In this document: one piece after another, positions 5,920 through 13,367 of the stretch | How positions within the stretch are numbered: the first letter of the stretch is position 1 | Layout: each line of letters opens with the position of its first letter | From: CAZGSV01 sp964528605 | GTDB taxonomy: Bacteria; Armatimonadota; Zipacnadia; CAZGSV01 | Direction of reading: 5' to 3' | Assembly (NCBI GenBank): GCA_964528605.1 | Contig: CAZGSV010000074.1 | Coordinates: 1-16,270, forward strand | DNA: 16,270 nt | Notes under the pieces: model-generated | What the model saw: only the letters and a program-made list of their open reading frames with translations | What the model was told of the DNA's origin: nothing | Database searches by the model: none | Made by a program: the position numbers and the translations under genes

Positions 5920-8057
5920 AGCGCGCGCACCTCGTCTATGTAGATCAAGCCGCGGCCACGTTTCTGCGGGTCCGTTTCCGCCACATAGACGGACATCAGT
6001 TTGAGCGGGCCGACCAGGTCAGGCGGAACCCGGAAGCCCACGAGACGCCACTCGCCTTCCCAGTCCATTCTAGGGCTCATGTCGAAGGCGGCGTCCTTGC
6101 CGTCCTTGGCCATCAGCCGGCAGCGGAGCAAATGGCCGCCGCCATCGCCATAGACCCAGGCCCCGATGGCCAGCGGCGAGCCGATCTCCTTGCCCCAGGT
6201 GGCATAGGCAGCGACGGTTGCCGAGGCGGCGGAGAAGTCGTAGCGCAGTTGCCCGGCGCGCAGCCCGCGGCGCGACTCCCGGCTGGACACGCGGAAGTAC
6301 GCGGGCGTCCACTTGGGGTAGGTGGCGCCGCCCCAGCCGGTTGTCTCCTCAAAGTCCTCCAGGGTGCGCGCCGTGCCGCCGCAGGCGATCCACGCCTTAG
6401 CGCTCTTGCCCGCCGCCTGCGCCGTTAGGGCGGCGTTGCCCTCTCCGGGGGCAGAGAACTCGCCTCTGCTGTCAACGTCCCCCATGCCTTCCACGGTCCA
6501 GGCGATGGCGTCAAGGGGCACTGCCACCGGCTGCGACCGTTCATCGAGCCCCTCGAAGAGGAACTGCACGCTCTCTCCGGGAAACNNNNNNNNNNCGCTC
6601 GGCCGCAAGCGCGCGCCCGCCAGCGACTCGACCACCCGCACTTCGAGCGAGGCGCTGGCGGAGCCGGCTTGAGCGGCGATGGTGGCGGTTCCTGCCTTCT
6701 GCGCGCGGAAGACGCCGCTCGCGGACACGGTGCCCGCCTCGGGTGGCGTCACCGACCACTGAGGGGCCAGCGCCTCCAGCCGGTTGCCCAAGGCGTCCCA
6801 GGCTTGAAGCCGCAGGGGCAGTTCTCCTCCGACCAGAACGGCCGAGGGGCTGGCTGAAAGCCGGAGGCGAGCCGGTTCGCCGGGCGGCCACGCATTCACC
6901 AGGAAGAGCGCGTCGGCCACGGGGCGCTCAACGTCGCCCGAGGGCGCGTTGAGCACCTGACCGGCCCCCCAGAAGGTCGTGGAGCCCCCCCCGTCAAGGT
7001 TCAGCGCCTCGGTCGCGCCGAGGCCGCGAAGCGTCTCCGCCAGATCGTAAAGACTCACCCCCACGCTGTAACCGGGCTGGCGGCCATCCACGGTCACCAG
7101 TATCAGCCTGCCGTCGCCGAAGCCGGCGGCGGTGCGGGGGTGGAGATCGTTGGCGAAGGAGGCGCTGAAGCCCTCCTCGCGCCACTCGACGCTGGGACTC
7201 CCCTCTCGAACCAGCCGTGGCCCCCCCCCGATGGCCTCCACCGCGCGCTTGAAGGGCTCGCTCAACTCGATGCTTATGGTGACGAGTTCGCCCGGGGAGA
7301 GCCCTTGCAGGAAGGGACGGGCCTGCCCGTGAGCCGAGAGCACGACCGTGTTGGGCTCAATGCGCGTGTCCCCCAGGCCGTCGTAGACGGTCTCCACGAC
7401 CGCCTGCACGGGGTCATGCGGAGAGAGGGGTAGTTTCGCGCCGGTCAGGCGCACTTCCGTGCCGCTGGCGCTCGTGGCCGTGGAGGGGCCGAAGGTCGGA
7501 GTGAAGAGCACTAGGGCATCGAGTGGGCGGGCCTCGTTGAGGCCGGTGAGGGCCCAACCCTGGCCACGTTCGTTCTGCGCCGAGGCTTGCCATTTGGGCA
7601 CCCCCACGAAGGGCCGGCCGTCCTCCAGAATGGCGAGCGCGCTGCGGTGTTTCTCGCTCGGGGCGCTGATCAGTTCTCCGTTGCGGATGCACAGCCCGAG
7701 GGGGTCGCCGCGCGAAGGCAGGGGCTCGAGGAAGAAGAAGTCGCCGTTGACCCCGGCAAGGGGGAGGGACCTAGCGGCGATGAGGTCGAGGGCTTGGTCG
7801 CTCAGGCGCCGCAGGCCGACCACCGTGTCCCGGCCCAGCGAGACTTCGGGTTTGGCTCGGGCTTGCGCCAGGTCAACGATAAGCGCCTCGATCTCGACCG
7901 GCCCGGCCGTGCGGACGATGTGCACCTGGGTGACGCCTGGCGCCACCACCTCCTGCTCGCGGTACTCCGCTCGCGCGGGCACCGCGAGCAGGACGAGCAG
8001 GCAGCACACCCAGCCCGCGAGGAGCCACAAATAACGTGCGCTCCGAGAGCCTCTCAT
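5904..8057 (-). CDS. Secreted phosphodiester glycosidase (NAGPA domain) with Ig-like and C-terminal jelly-roll-like domains
   Basis: The 717-aa protein (four residues unknown at the N gap) starts with a signal peptide (1-30, cleavage at ARA/EY). The NAGPA/DUF2233 domain spans about 35-390, with NGDFFF (104-109), HPRTAAGFGDG (306-316), NLDGGGSTT (353-361) and ERPVADALFLVN (377-388), the conserved Asp/Gly-rich core of the family. Members hydrolyse sugar-1-phosphodiester or related linkages in glycans; the substrate here is unknown. Residues about 395-475 and 480-557 are bacterial Ig-like (Big) domains, and about 565-714 is a beta-sandwich, probably carbohydrate-binding (EDFEETTGW, GLIYIDEVRAL). 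It therefore probably acts on extracytoplasmic polysaccharide or envelope glycan. A TTGACG-17-TAAGAT promoter lies right before the ATG with almost no leader and no clear Shine-Dalgarno. It contains G/C homopolymers of 9 (7221-7229) and 8 (6985-6992). Its 3' end overlaps the convergent SpoIIM-family gene by 16 bp. Confidence 0.88.
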   Translation of the reverse strand: MRGSRSARYLWLLAGWVCCLLVLLAVPARAEYREQEVVAPGVTQVHIVRTAGPVEIEALIVDLAQARAKPEVSLGRDTVVGLRRLSDQALDLIAARSLPLAGVNGDFFFLEPLPSRGDPLGLCIRNGELISAPSEKHRSALAILEDGRPFVGVPKWQASAQNERGQGWALTGLNEARPLDALVLFTPTFGPSTATSASGTEVRLTGAKLPLSPHDPVQAVVETVYDGLGDTRIEPNTVVLSAHGQARPFLQGLSPGELVTISIELSEPFKRAVEAIGGGPRLVREGSPSVEWREEGFSASFANDLHPRTAAGFGDGRLILVTVDGRQPGYSVGVSLYDLAETLRGLGATEALNLDGGGSTTFWGAGQVLNAPSGDVERPVADALFLVNAWPPGEPARLRLSASPSAVLVGGELPLRLQAWDALGNRLEALAPQWSVTPPEAGTVSASGVFRAQKAGTATIAAQAGSASASLEVRVVESLAGARLRPSXXXXFPGESVQFLFEGLDERSQPVAVPLDAIAWTVEGMGDVDSRGEFSAPGEGNAALTAQAAGKSAKAWIACGGTARTLEDFEETTGWGGATYPKWTPAYFRVSSRESRRGLRAGQLRYDFSAASATVAAYATWGKEIGSPLAIGAWVYGDGGGHLLRCRLMAKDGKDAAFDMSPRMDWEGEWRLVGFRVPPDLVGPLKLMSVYVAETDPQKRGRGLIYIDEVRALYSTP
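6586..6595. other. Assembly gap of 10 N inside the glycosidase gene
   Basis: Ten undetermined bases interrupt the second Ig-like domain between ...ARLRPS and FPGESVQF. The reading frame is kept across the gap. Four missing residues fit the usual P-x-x-x-x-l-x-PG spacing of this strand in Big domains, so the gap size may be close to true. Confidence 0.95.
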
Positions 8058-8066
8058 GCCTGGGGA

Positions 8067-8095
8067 ATCTTAGGTTCGCCGCCGGAGAGCGTCAA
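8067..8095 (-). promoter_or_regulatory. Sigma-70-type promoter of the NAGPA gene
   Basis: On the minus strand TTGACG (8095-8090) and TAAGAT (8072-8067) are separated by exactly 17 bp. The -10 ends nine bases before the ATG at 8057, so the predicted transcript start is within about three bases of the start codon. This is the best -35/-10 match in the window. Confidence 0.65.
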
Positions 8096-8160
8096 CCAAA
8101 CGCAGAACGCGTAGAGCGCCGCGCAACCGCGCGCAACTGGCGCGGCAGCAACGCAAGGCC

Positions 8161-8166
8161 TATAAA
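8161..8166 (+). promoter_or_regulatory. -10 element of tgt, positioned for a leaderless mRNA
   Basis: TATAAA ends seven bases before the ATG at 8174, and the intervening GAACAGC has no Shine-Dalgarno. The -35 at 17-18 bp spacing is poor. Transcription is expected to begin at or beside the start codon. Confidence 0.5.
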
Positions 8167-8173
8167 GAACAGC

Positions 8174-9337
8174 ATGGGCCAGCAGGCGGGAGGATTCTCT
8201 TTCCAGACCCGGCAGCGCGACGCGACCACGGCCGCGCGCACCGGCCTCATTCGCACGCCGCACGGTGAGGCGCCGACCCCCGCGTTCATGCCGGTCGCCA
8301 GCCGGGGCGTGGTGAAGGCCTGCGCGCCGGAGGAGGTGCGCGCAGCCGGCATAGACATCCTCTGCACCAATGCCTACCACCTGCACCTGCGCCCGGGGGA
8401 GGAGGTCGTTCGCCGGCACGGTGGCATCCACGAGATGATGCGCTGGCCGGGGCCCATGCTGAGCGACAGCGGCGGCTACCAGGTGTTCAGCATGAACGAC
8501 CTGCGCCGCATCGGCAGCGAGGGGGTGCAGTTTCGCTCCTACGTAGACGGCAGCACCGAGGTCATCACGCCGGAACGCTCCATAGGGATTCAGCGCCTGC
8601 TGGGCACGGACCTGGTGATGGCCTTCGACGAGTGCACGCCCTACCCTTGCGAGCGCGAGTACGCGGAGCGCTCACTGGCGCTCACCACCGAATGGGCGAG
8701 GCGCTGCAAGGCGACGCCTCTGGCGCCCGGTCAGGCGCTGCTCGGCATCGTGCAGGGGAGCGTGTACCAGGACTTGCGGCTGCGCAGCCTGCGCGAACTG
8801 CTGGAGATCGGCTTCGACGGCTATGCGATCGGAGGGCTGGCGGTCGGCGAGTCGAAGGAGGAGAGGCACGCCGTTCTCGCGAGCCTCACCCCGCACATGC
8901 CGGAGGCGCAGTTGCGCTACCTGATGGGAATAGGGACTCCGGCGGACATCGTGGCGTGCGTGCGCTGGGGCATGGACTTGTTCGACTGCGCGGCGCCCAC
9001 CAGGAACGCGCGTCACGGGACGCTCTACACCGCGCGCGGCGAGGTGCACATCCGCAATGCGCGGCACCGCGATTCGCTCGAGCCGATCGAGTTCGGATGC
9101 GACTGCCCCACGTGCCGGAACTACACGGCCGCCTACGTGCATTACCTTTTCCGCGCGGGCGAGCCGCTCGCGCTCCGGCTGTGCACGATTCACAACCTGC
9201 GTTTCTACGCCAGGCTGATGAGCGACCTGCGCGCCGCGATCACGCAAGGCAGGTACCAGGAGTGGGCGCGGGAGTTCCTGGCGACTCAGGGCCAGCCGTG
9301 GGCGGAGGACCGCAGCACGGGGCATTGGGGCCCCTAG
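8174..9337 (+). CDS. tgt: Queuine/preQ1 tRNA-guanine transglycosylase
   Basis: The 387-aa length matches bacterial Tgt. The enzyme exchanges the wobble guanine-34 of GUN-anticodon tRNAs (Asp, Asn, His, Tyr) for preQ1 in the queuosine pathway. Visible motifs are LSDSGGYQVF with D98, MAFDECTPYP with D152, GIVQGSVYQDLR (191-202), YAIGGLAVGE (217-226), YLMGIGTPADIV (249-260) and DLFDCAAPTRNARHG, with the FDC aspartate at 271 as the expected nucleophile. The zinc site is C309, C311, C314 and H340. The start is ATG 8174 rather than the in-frame ATG at 8036. The longer form adds 46 residues unlike the family, and TATAAA sits just before 8174. No other queuosine gene (queA, queC-F) lies in the window. 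It diverges from the NAGPA gene and converges on rimO with 13 bp between the stop codons. Confidence 0.96.
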   Translation: MGQQAGGFSFQTRQRDATTAARTGLIRTPHGEAPTPAFMPVASRGVVKACAPEEVRAAGIDILCTNAYHLHLRPGEEVVRRHGGIHEMMRWPGPMLSDSGGYQVFSMNDLRRIGSEGVQFRSYVDGSTEVITPERSIGIQRLLGTDLVMAFDECTPYPCEREYAERSLALTTEWARRCKATPLAPGQALLGIVQGSVYQDLRLRSLRELLEIGFDGYAIGGLAVGESKEERHAVLASLTPHMPEAQLRYLMGIGTPADIVACVRWGMDLFDCAAPTRNARHGTLYTARGEVHIRNARHRDSLEPIEFGCDCPTCRNYTAAYVHYLFRAGEPLALRLCTIHNLRFYARLMSDLRAAITQGRYQEWAREFLATQGQPWAEDRSTGHWGP

Positions 9338-9350
9338 AGGCCTAGCGCGC

Positions 9351-10736
9351 CTAGCGGCGCACTAGGACGCCGTGGAGGTCGTGCTCGTCGGCGCGGGTGA
9401 TGCGCGCATGGACGAACTGCCCCGCGTTCGGGAGAGGCCGGGAACCACACCGCACCACGGTTACGCCGTCCACTTCGGGAGCATCTCTTGGTGAGCGGCC
9501 GACGGCCACGCCCCGCCGGGCGTCCACCGACTCCACAAGCACGGGCAGTACCTTGCGCACCTGTGCGCGGCCGCGCTCGAACGAGACCCGCGCCTGCAAC
9601 TCCATGATCCGGCGCCGGCGCTCCTCCTTCACCTCGTCCGGCACCTGATTGCGCTTGCCGGCCGCCGCAGTGCCTTCCTCCGCGCGGAAGGCGAACGCGC
9701 CCAGGCGATCGAACTTCACTTCCTCGAGGAAGCGGCACAGTTCCTCGAAGTCGGCTTCGGTCTCACCGGGAAAGCCGGCTATGACCGTCGTGCGCAAGGT
9801 GACGTCGGGGACGAGGGAGCGCGCGGTCTCGATCATGCGCCGGTAGGAGTCCGCCGAGCCGGAGCGGCACATGGCCTTGAGCAAGCGCGTGCTCACGTGC
9901 TGAATCGGGATGTCGAGGTAGTGGCACAGTCTCTCGGACCGGCCCATCCACTCGAGCAGGCGGCGCCGCACCCGGGTGGGGTAACCGTAGAGCACGCGCA
10001 GCCAGCGAATGCCCTCGACCTCCTCCAGGGCCACAAGCAGGTCGGTGAGGTCGGGTTTACCCGCCCTGGCGGGCTTGCGGCGATGCGCGCCCCTGCCCCG
10101 GGCGGGCAGGTCGTGACCGTACTGGGTGCTGTCCTGCGACACGAGATTGAGTTCCTTGGCGCCTCGGGCGGCGAGCGCCTGGGCCTCCCGCACGAGAACG
10201 GGAATAGGGGTGCTGCGGTAGCGGCCGCGGATGCTGGGGATGGCGCAGAAGGAACAGGTGTGGTCGCACCCTTCCGAGATCTTGAGGTAGGCAGTCCACG
10301 GCGGCGTTGACACCATTCTGGGCAGCACGGTGTGAGGAACGACGGTGGGCGCCCGGAGACGCACCACCTTCTCGCCTGCGAGCGCGCGCCGCACGATGGC
10401 GCCCATTTCGCGGTAGCAGTCCACGCCCACGAGCGCGTCCACCTCGGGGAACTCGTGCAGCACTTGCTCGCGGAAGCGCTGGCTGAGGCAGCCGGCGCAT
10501 ATCAGGACGCGGTGGACGCCGCGGCGCCGGGCGCGCGCCAGTTCGCGCAGCACCTGCTTGGATTCTTCGGTGGCTTCGGCGATGAAGGCGCAGGTGTTGA
10601 CGATCACGACCTCGGCGCCGGCGAGGTTGGAGGTGGTCTGGTACCCGGCCTGGCGCACCGAACCGAGCATCCACTCGGAGTCCACCAGGTTCTTGGCGCA
10701 GCCCATGTTGACCAGGGCAACCCTAGCGTTGCGCAT
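9351..10736 (-). CDS. rimO: Ribosomal protein uS12 (Asp) methylthiotransferase RimO
   Basis: The 461-aa protein is a radical-SAM enzyme that adds a methylthio group to the conserved aspartate of ribosomal protein S12. The N-terminal MTTase domain has cluster cysteines C13 (NMGCAKNLVDSE), C49 (NTCAF) and C83 (CAGCLSQR). The radical-SAM motif is CDHTCSFC (157-164) followed by AIPSIRGRYRS. RimO rather than MiaB is shown by CAKNLVDSE, the KISEGCD...AIPSIRG block, YLDIPIQH (273-280), LRTTVIAGFPGET (314-326) and GRSPRDAPEVDG (413-424). A TRAM domain fills about 385-458. The ATG at 10736 is chosen over ATGs at 10847 and 10760. The family sequence begins there, and a TTGACC-17-AACAAT promoter ends six bases upstream, implying a leaderless mRNA. 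Residues 211-228 are a basic loop insert encoded by palindromic DNA. It lies downstream of ftsK but behind its own promoter. Confidence 0.95.
   Translation of the reverse strand: MRNARVALVNMGCAKNLVDSEWMLGSVRQAGYQTTSNLAGAEVVIVNTCAFIAEATEESKQVLRELARARRRGVHRVLICAGCLSQRFREQVLHEFPEVDALVGVDCYREMGAIVRRALAGEKVVRLRAPTVVPHTVLPRMVSTPPWTAYLKISEGCDHTCSFCAIPSIRGRYRSTPIPVLVREAQALAARGAKELNLVSQDSTQYGHDLPARGRGAHRRKPARAGKPDLTDLLVALEEVEGIRWLRVLYGYPTRVRRRLLEWMGRSERLCHYLDIPIQHVSTRLLKAMCRSGSADSYRRMIETARSLVPDVTLRTTVIAGFPGETEADFEELCRFLEEVKFDRLGAFAFRAEEGTAAAGKRNQVPDEVKEERRRRIMELQARVSFERGRAQVRKVLPVLVESVDARRGVAVGRSPRDAPEVDGVTVVRCGSRPLPNAGQFVHARITRADEHDLHGVLVRR
10060..10110 (-). repeat. Two adjacent GC hairpins within the rimO coding sequence
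   Basis: CCCGCC-CT-GGCGGG (10060-10073) and CCTGCCC-CGGGC-GGGCAGG (10092-10110) are perfect inverted repeats 18 bp apart. They encode most of the basic segment between YGHDL and DLTDLL in RimO. The site is a surface loop whose length varies among RimO proteins. Confidence 0.6.
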
Positions 10737-10742
10737 GGGGGG

Positions 10743-10771
10743 ATTGTTGGCCGCCCGCATCACCCGGTCAA
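10743..10771 (-). promoter_or_regulatory. Promoter of rimO
   Basis: On the minus strand TTGACC (10771-10766), a 17-bp spacer and AACAAT (10748-10743) are followed by six C and the ATG at 10736. The -35 is strong and the -10 matches four of six consensus bases. There is no Shine-Dalgarno before this ATG. Confidence 0.5.
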
Positions 10772-10785
10772 GGCGGGCAGACGAG

Positions 10786-10861
10786 GGCCAGTGGCCAGTG
10801 ACCGGTGGCGCGCCCGCGTGCCGCGGGCGCTGGAGGAGGGAGGTCAAGGCTGAAGCCTTGA
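10786..10861. repeat. Composite REP-like spacer between ftsK and rimO
   Basis: The spacer contains tandem GGCCAGT heptamers (10786-10799, with a degenerate third copy to 10806). Next is a perfect 9-bp stem with a three-base loop (GCGCCCGCG-TGC-CGCGGGCGC, 10810-10830). Last is the palindrome TCAAGGCT-GA-AGCCTTGA (10844-10861). Such short intergenic palindromes are usually dispersed in many copies. The hairpins could also act as a terminator or mRNA 3' end for ftsK, though no T run follows either one. Confidence 0.6.
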
Positions 10862-10884
10862 GTTACCAGTCGGGGGGCACGGGC

Positions 10885-13263
10885 TCAGGGGCTCTCTTGG
10901 TCGTCCTCGTCTGCCTGCTGGCTCTCGTCGTCCTCGGCAGCCTCGTCGCCTGAGGCGCGCGCCGCCCCGGCCTTGGCGGTCGTTGCCTTGAGGGCGGCGG
11001 CCTCGTCATCGGAGGGGCCATCGGGCTCCCAGTCGCTGGTGTCAAGCACGCCTTCCAGCAGGACTTCGCGCGGCCGGCTGCCGTCGGCGGGGCCGACGAT
11101 GCCTCGCTCCTCCATCAACTCGATGAGGCGGGCGGAGCGGTTGTAGCCGATGCGCAGTTTACGCTGGAGCAGGGAAACGGAGACGGTCCTTCTCCCGTGA
11201 ACGAAATCAACGGCCGCCTTCCAGTATTCGTCCAGGTTGCCCTCCTCGTCCTCCAGCGGCTCCTCGCTTTCCTCGCCCTCTTCCTCCTCGGGAGGCAGCT
11301 CGATGATGAACTCCGGCTTGCCCTGGGAGGAGAGGAACTCCACGACGGCCTGGACTTCGCGGGTGGTGACGTAGGAGCCCTGCACGCGCAGGGGGCGCGA
11401 GGCCTCCAGAGGGGAATAGAGCATGTCGCCGGAGCCGATGAGGCGTTCGGCGCCGTTGGCATCGAGGATAGTCCGCGAGTCCACCTGCGAGGCCACGGCG
11501 AAGGCGATGCGGGAGGCGATGTTGGCCTTGATGGTGCCGGTGATAACGTTGACCGAGGGTCGCTGCGTGGCCACCACCAGGTGAATGCCGGTGGCGCGAG
11601 CGAGTTGCGCCAAGCGGCAGATGAGGCGCTCGAACTCGACCTGACCTTGGGACATGAGGTCCGCCAGTTCGTCAACCACGATGACGATCAAGGCCAGTTG
11701 CTCTTTGCCGCGGGCGGGCGCGATCTCGTTGTACTCGTAGATGTTCTTCACCCCGAGCGGGGAGAAGAGCCGGTAGCGGCGCCGCATCTCCTTGATGGCC
11801 TCGCGCAGGACGAAGGCGGCCTCGCGCGCGTCGTGCACCACCGGGCAGAAGAGGTGGGGGACCTCTTCGAAGGCGGTGAGTTCGACGCGCTTGGGGTCCA
11901 CGAGAATGAGCCGCAGCTGCTCGGGCGTCGCGCTGTAGAGAAGCGAGACGATGAGGCAGTTGAGGCTGACGCTCTTGCCGGAGTTGGTCGCGCCGCCGAT
12001 GAGCAGGTGAGGCATGGCGGCCAGATCACCGACAATGGAATGGCCGGCGACGTCCTTGCCGAGGGCGAAGCGCAGCGGCGGCCGGCAGCGCTTGAACTGC
12101 TCGCTCTCCATCACCGAGCGGATGGGCACGAAAGAGACCTGGCGGTTGGGCACTTCGATGCCGATGGCGGACCTGTTGGGGATGGGCGCCTCCACGCGCA
12201 CGTCGGTGGTCGCCAGGGCCATGGCGAGATCGTCGGCGAGGTTGACCACGCGGCTGACGCGCACGCCGCGCGCCGGCTCCAATTCGTAGCGGGTGACGGA
12301 GGGGCCGCGCTCCCAGTGCACGACTCTGGCCGGAATGCCGAAGCCTTCGAGGGTTTCCTCGATGCGCCGCGCATTCTCTTCTATCTCGCGCTGGACCGCC
12401 TCGTCCGCGCTTTCATCTTCAGTGACGGAAAGCAGATCTAGGGGGGGCAATTTCCACTGCGGCTTGCCCGCCTTGACGGCGGCGGCCACGGCAGGAATGG
12501 GCCCTTGCTCTCCCGGTTTGGCGAGGAACTCGGAGGGCTCCGGCTTTGCGGCCTCTGCCTTACGCGGGGGGGGCGGCGCAGCCGGTTCCTTGACCGAGCG
12601 CGGGGTAGGAGCGCGCCTGGGCGGCCCCGCGGGCGCGGCCTTGCCGCGGCAGGCTTGCTGCTGGCGGCGCTTGCGCACTAACTCGACATACGCGGCCACC
12701 CGGCTCGTTCCCGCCCCTGCCGCGCGCCCCATCGCGCGGAGGTGCTCGACCAGTGGGCTTTCGGCAGCCAGCGAGGCGGCGAACAGGCCCGCGGCCGCCA
12801 GCACTACGTAGGCGCCCCAGGGACCGACCGTCTTGCGCAGGGCGTAGGCGACGAGCGCGCCCACAGCCCCGCCGTTGCCGCCCTCAAGGCCCTGGACGAA
12901 CTCCTCACCGACGGGCACGCGCAGGTGGACTCCGGCCAGGAAGATGACGAAGAGAACGCCGAACGCCGCCAGCCCCCGCGTGGAGCGCGCCAGGCTCGCG
13001 CCCAGCACGACTCCGAGGCCCGCCAGTATCGTGAGCACCGCAACCCCGTAAGCGCCTATCCCAAAGAAGGCCCGCAGCCAGGTCGCCAGCCGCTCCAACA
13101 CCCACCCGGCTCCGATGCCGGGCTGAACCAGCAGGCCGAGCAGCATGAGCGCGCCCAGGGCTGCCAGGGCCAGACCGAGCGCTTGCTGCTGCACCCAGTC
13201 CGGCAGGCGACCTGACTCGTCCTCGGGCAAGCGCCCGGCACGTTGAGGCGCCGGCTTAGACAA
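10885..13263 (-). CDS. ftsK: FtsK/SpoIIIE-family DNA translocase
   Basis: The 792-aa protein is a membrane-anchored ATPase that pumps chromosomal DNA at the division septum. Membrane helices lie near 28-47, 65-90, 97-112 and 148-166, followed by a Pro/Ala/Lys linker (about 200-270). The alpha domain (280-400) is followed by the motor: Walker A GATNSGKS (424-431), LILVDPKRVELTAFEEVPHL (452-471), Walker B LIVIVVDELADLM with D531/E532, and VVATQRPSVNVITG (563-576). A winged-helix gamma domain (676-735, RKLRIGYNRSARLIELMEE) would read KOPS/SRS-type polarity sequences. Two acidic stretches (658-675 and 772-790) flank it, and the second forms an unusual C-terminal tail. The start codon is TTG at 13263, with GGGGG seven bases upstream; no ATG precedes the first membrane helix. 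Whether it behaves as FtsK or SpoIIIE cannot be told from sequence. Confidence 0.95.
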   Translation of the reverse strand: MSKPAPQRAGRLPEDESGRLPDWVQQQALGLALAALGALMLLGLLVQPGIGAGWVLERLATWLRAFFGIGAYGVAVLTILAGLGVVLGASLARSTRGLAAFGVLFVIFLAGVHLRVPVGEEFVQGLEGGNGGAVGALVAYALRKTVGPWGAYVVLAAAGLFAASLAAESPLVEHLRAMGRAAGAGTSRVAAYVELVRKRRQQQACRGKAAPAGPPRRAPTPRSVKEPAAPPPPRKAEAAKPEPSEFLAKPGEQGPIPAVAAAVKAGKPQWKLPPLDLLSVTEDESADEAVQREIEENARRIEETLEGFGIPARVVHWERGPSVTRYELEPARGVRVSRVVNLADDLAMALATTDVRVEAPIPNRSAIGIEVPNRQVSFVPIRSVMESEQFKRCRPPLRFALGKDVAGHSIVGDLAAMPHLLIGGATNSGKSVSLNCLIVSLLYSATPEQLRLILVDPKRVELTAFEEVPHLFCPVVHDAREAAFVLREAIKEMRRRYRLFSPLGVKNIYEYNEIAPARGKEQLALIVIVVDELADLMSQGQVEFERLICRLAQLARATGIHLVVATQRPSVNVITGTIKANIASRIAFAVASQVDSRTILDANGAERLIGSGDMLYSPLEASRPLRVQGSYVTTREVQAVVEFLSSQGKPEFIIELPPEEEEGEESEEPLEDEEGNLDEYWKAAVDFVHGRRTVSVSLLQRKLRIGYNRSARLIELMEERGIVGPADGSRPREVLLEGVLDTSDWEPDGPSDDEAAALKATTAKAGAARASGDEAAEDDESQQADEDDQESP

Positions 13264-13307
13264 GCAACGACCCCCAGTATGTGAGCAAGACTACGTCACC
13301 GAATAAG

Positions 13308-13343
13308 CGTGCAGCGCCGTGCAATTGTTCAAGCGGGCGTGCA
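13308..13343. promoter_or_regulatory. Three helically phased CGTGCA boxes upstream of ftsK
   Basis: CGTGCA occurs at 13308-13313, 13318-13323 and 13338-13343, with start-to-start spacing of exactly 10 and 20 bp. The boxes lie 45-80 bp upstream of the ftsK start, in the 104-bp gap after the barrel gene. The spacing places all three on one face of the helix, as in regulator arrays. No known regulator motif was recognised. Confidence 0.35.
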
Positions 13344-13350
13344 ACCGCGG

Positions 13351-13366
13351 CCCAGCGGCCGCTGGG
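13351..13366 (-). terminator. Perfect 16-bp palindrome after the barrel gene, possible terminator
   Basis: CCCAGCGGCCGCTGGG begins one base after the TAG at 13370-13368 and can form a six-pair stem with a GGCC loop. There is no U run, so intrinsic termination is uncertain. It could instead stabilise the 3' end of the mRNA. Confidence 0.35.
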
Positions 13367-13367
13367 G

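Noticed and set aside
4887..6428. Plus-strand open frame of over 500 codons
   Set aside because: It overlaps the SpoIIM-family gene in another frame and then runs antisense to the NAGPA gene. It is Arg/Gly/Ala-rich and without domain logic, a typical high-GC shadow.
8036..8173. Longer N-terminus for tgt
   Set aside because: The extra 46 residues are unlike any Tgt and would cover the NAGPA promoter and overlap that gene's start.
10737..10847. Longer N-terminus for rimO
   Set aside because: The added residues are encoded by the repeat-rich spacer and promoter; the conserved RimO sequence begins at the ATG at 10736.
11197..12441. Plus-strand open frame of about 414 codons
   Set aside because: It is antisense to the ftsK motor domain, whose Walker motifs prove the minus-strand frame.
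13321..13340. LexA-type operator near ftsK
   Set aside because: GAAC is present next to CAATTG, but the partner GTTC half-site at the correct spacing is absent.
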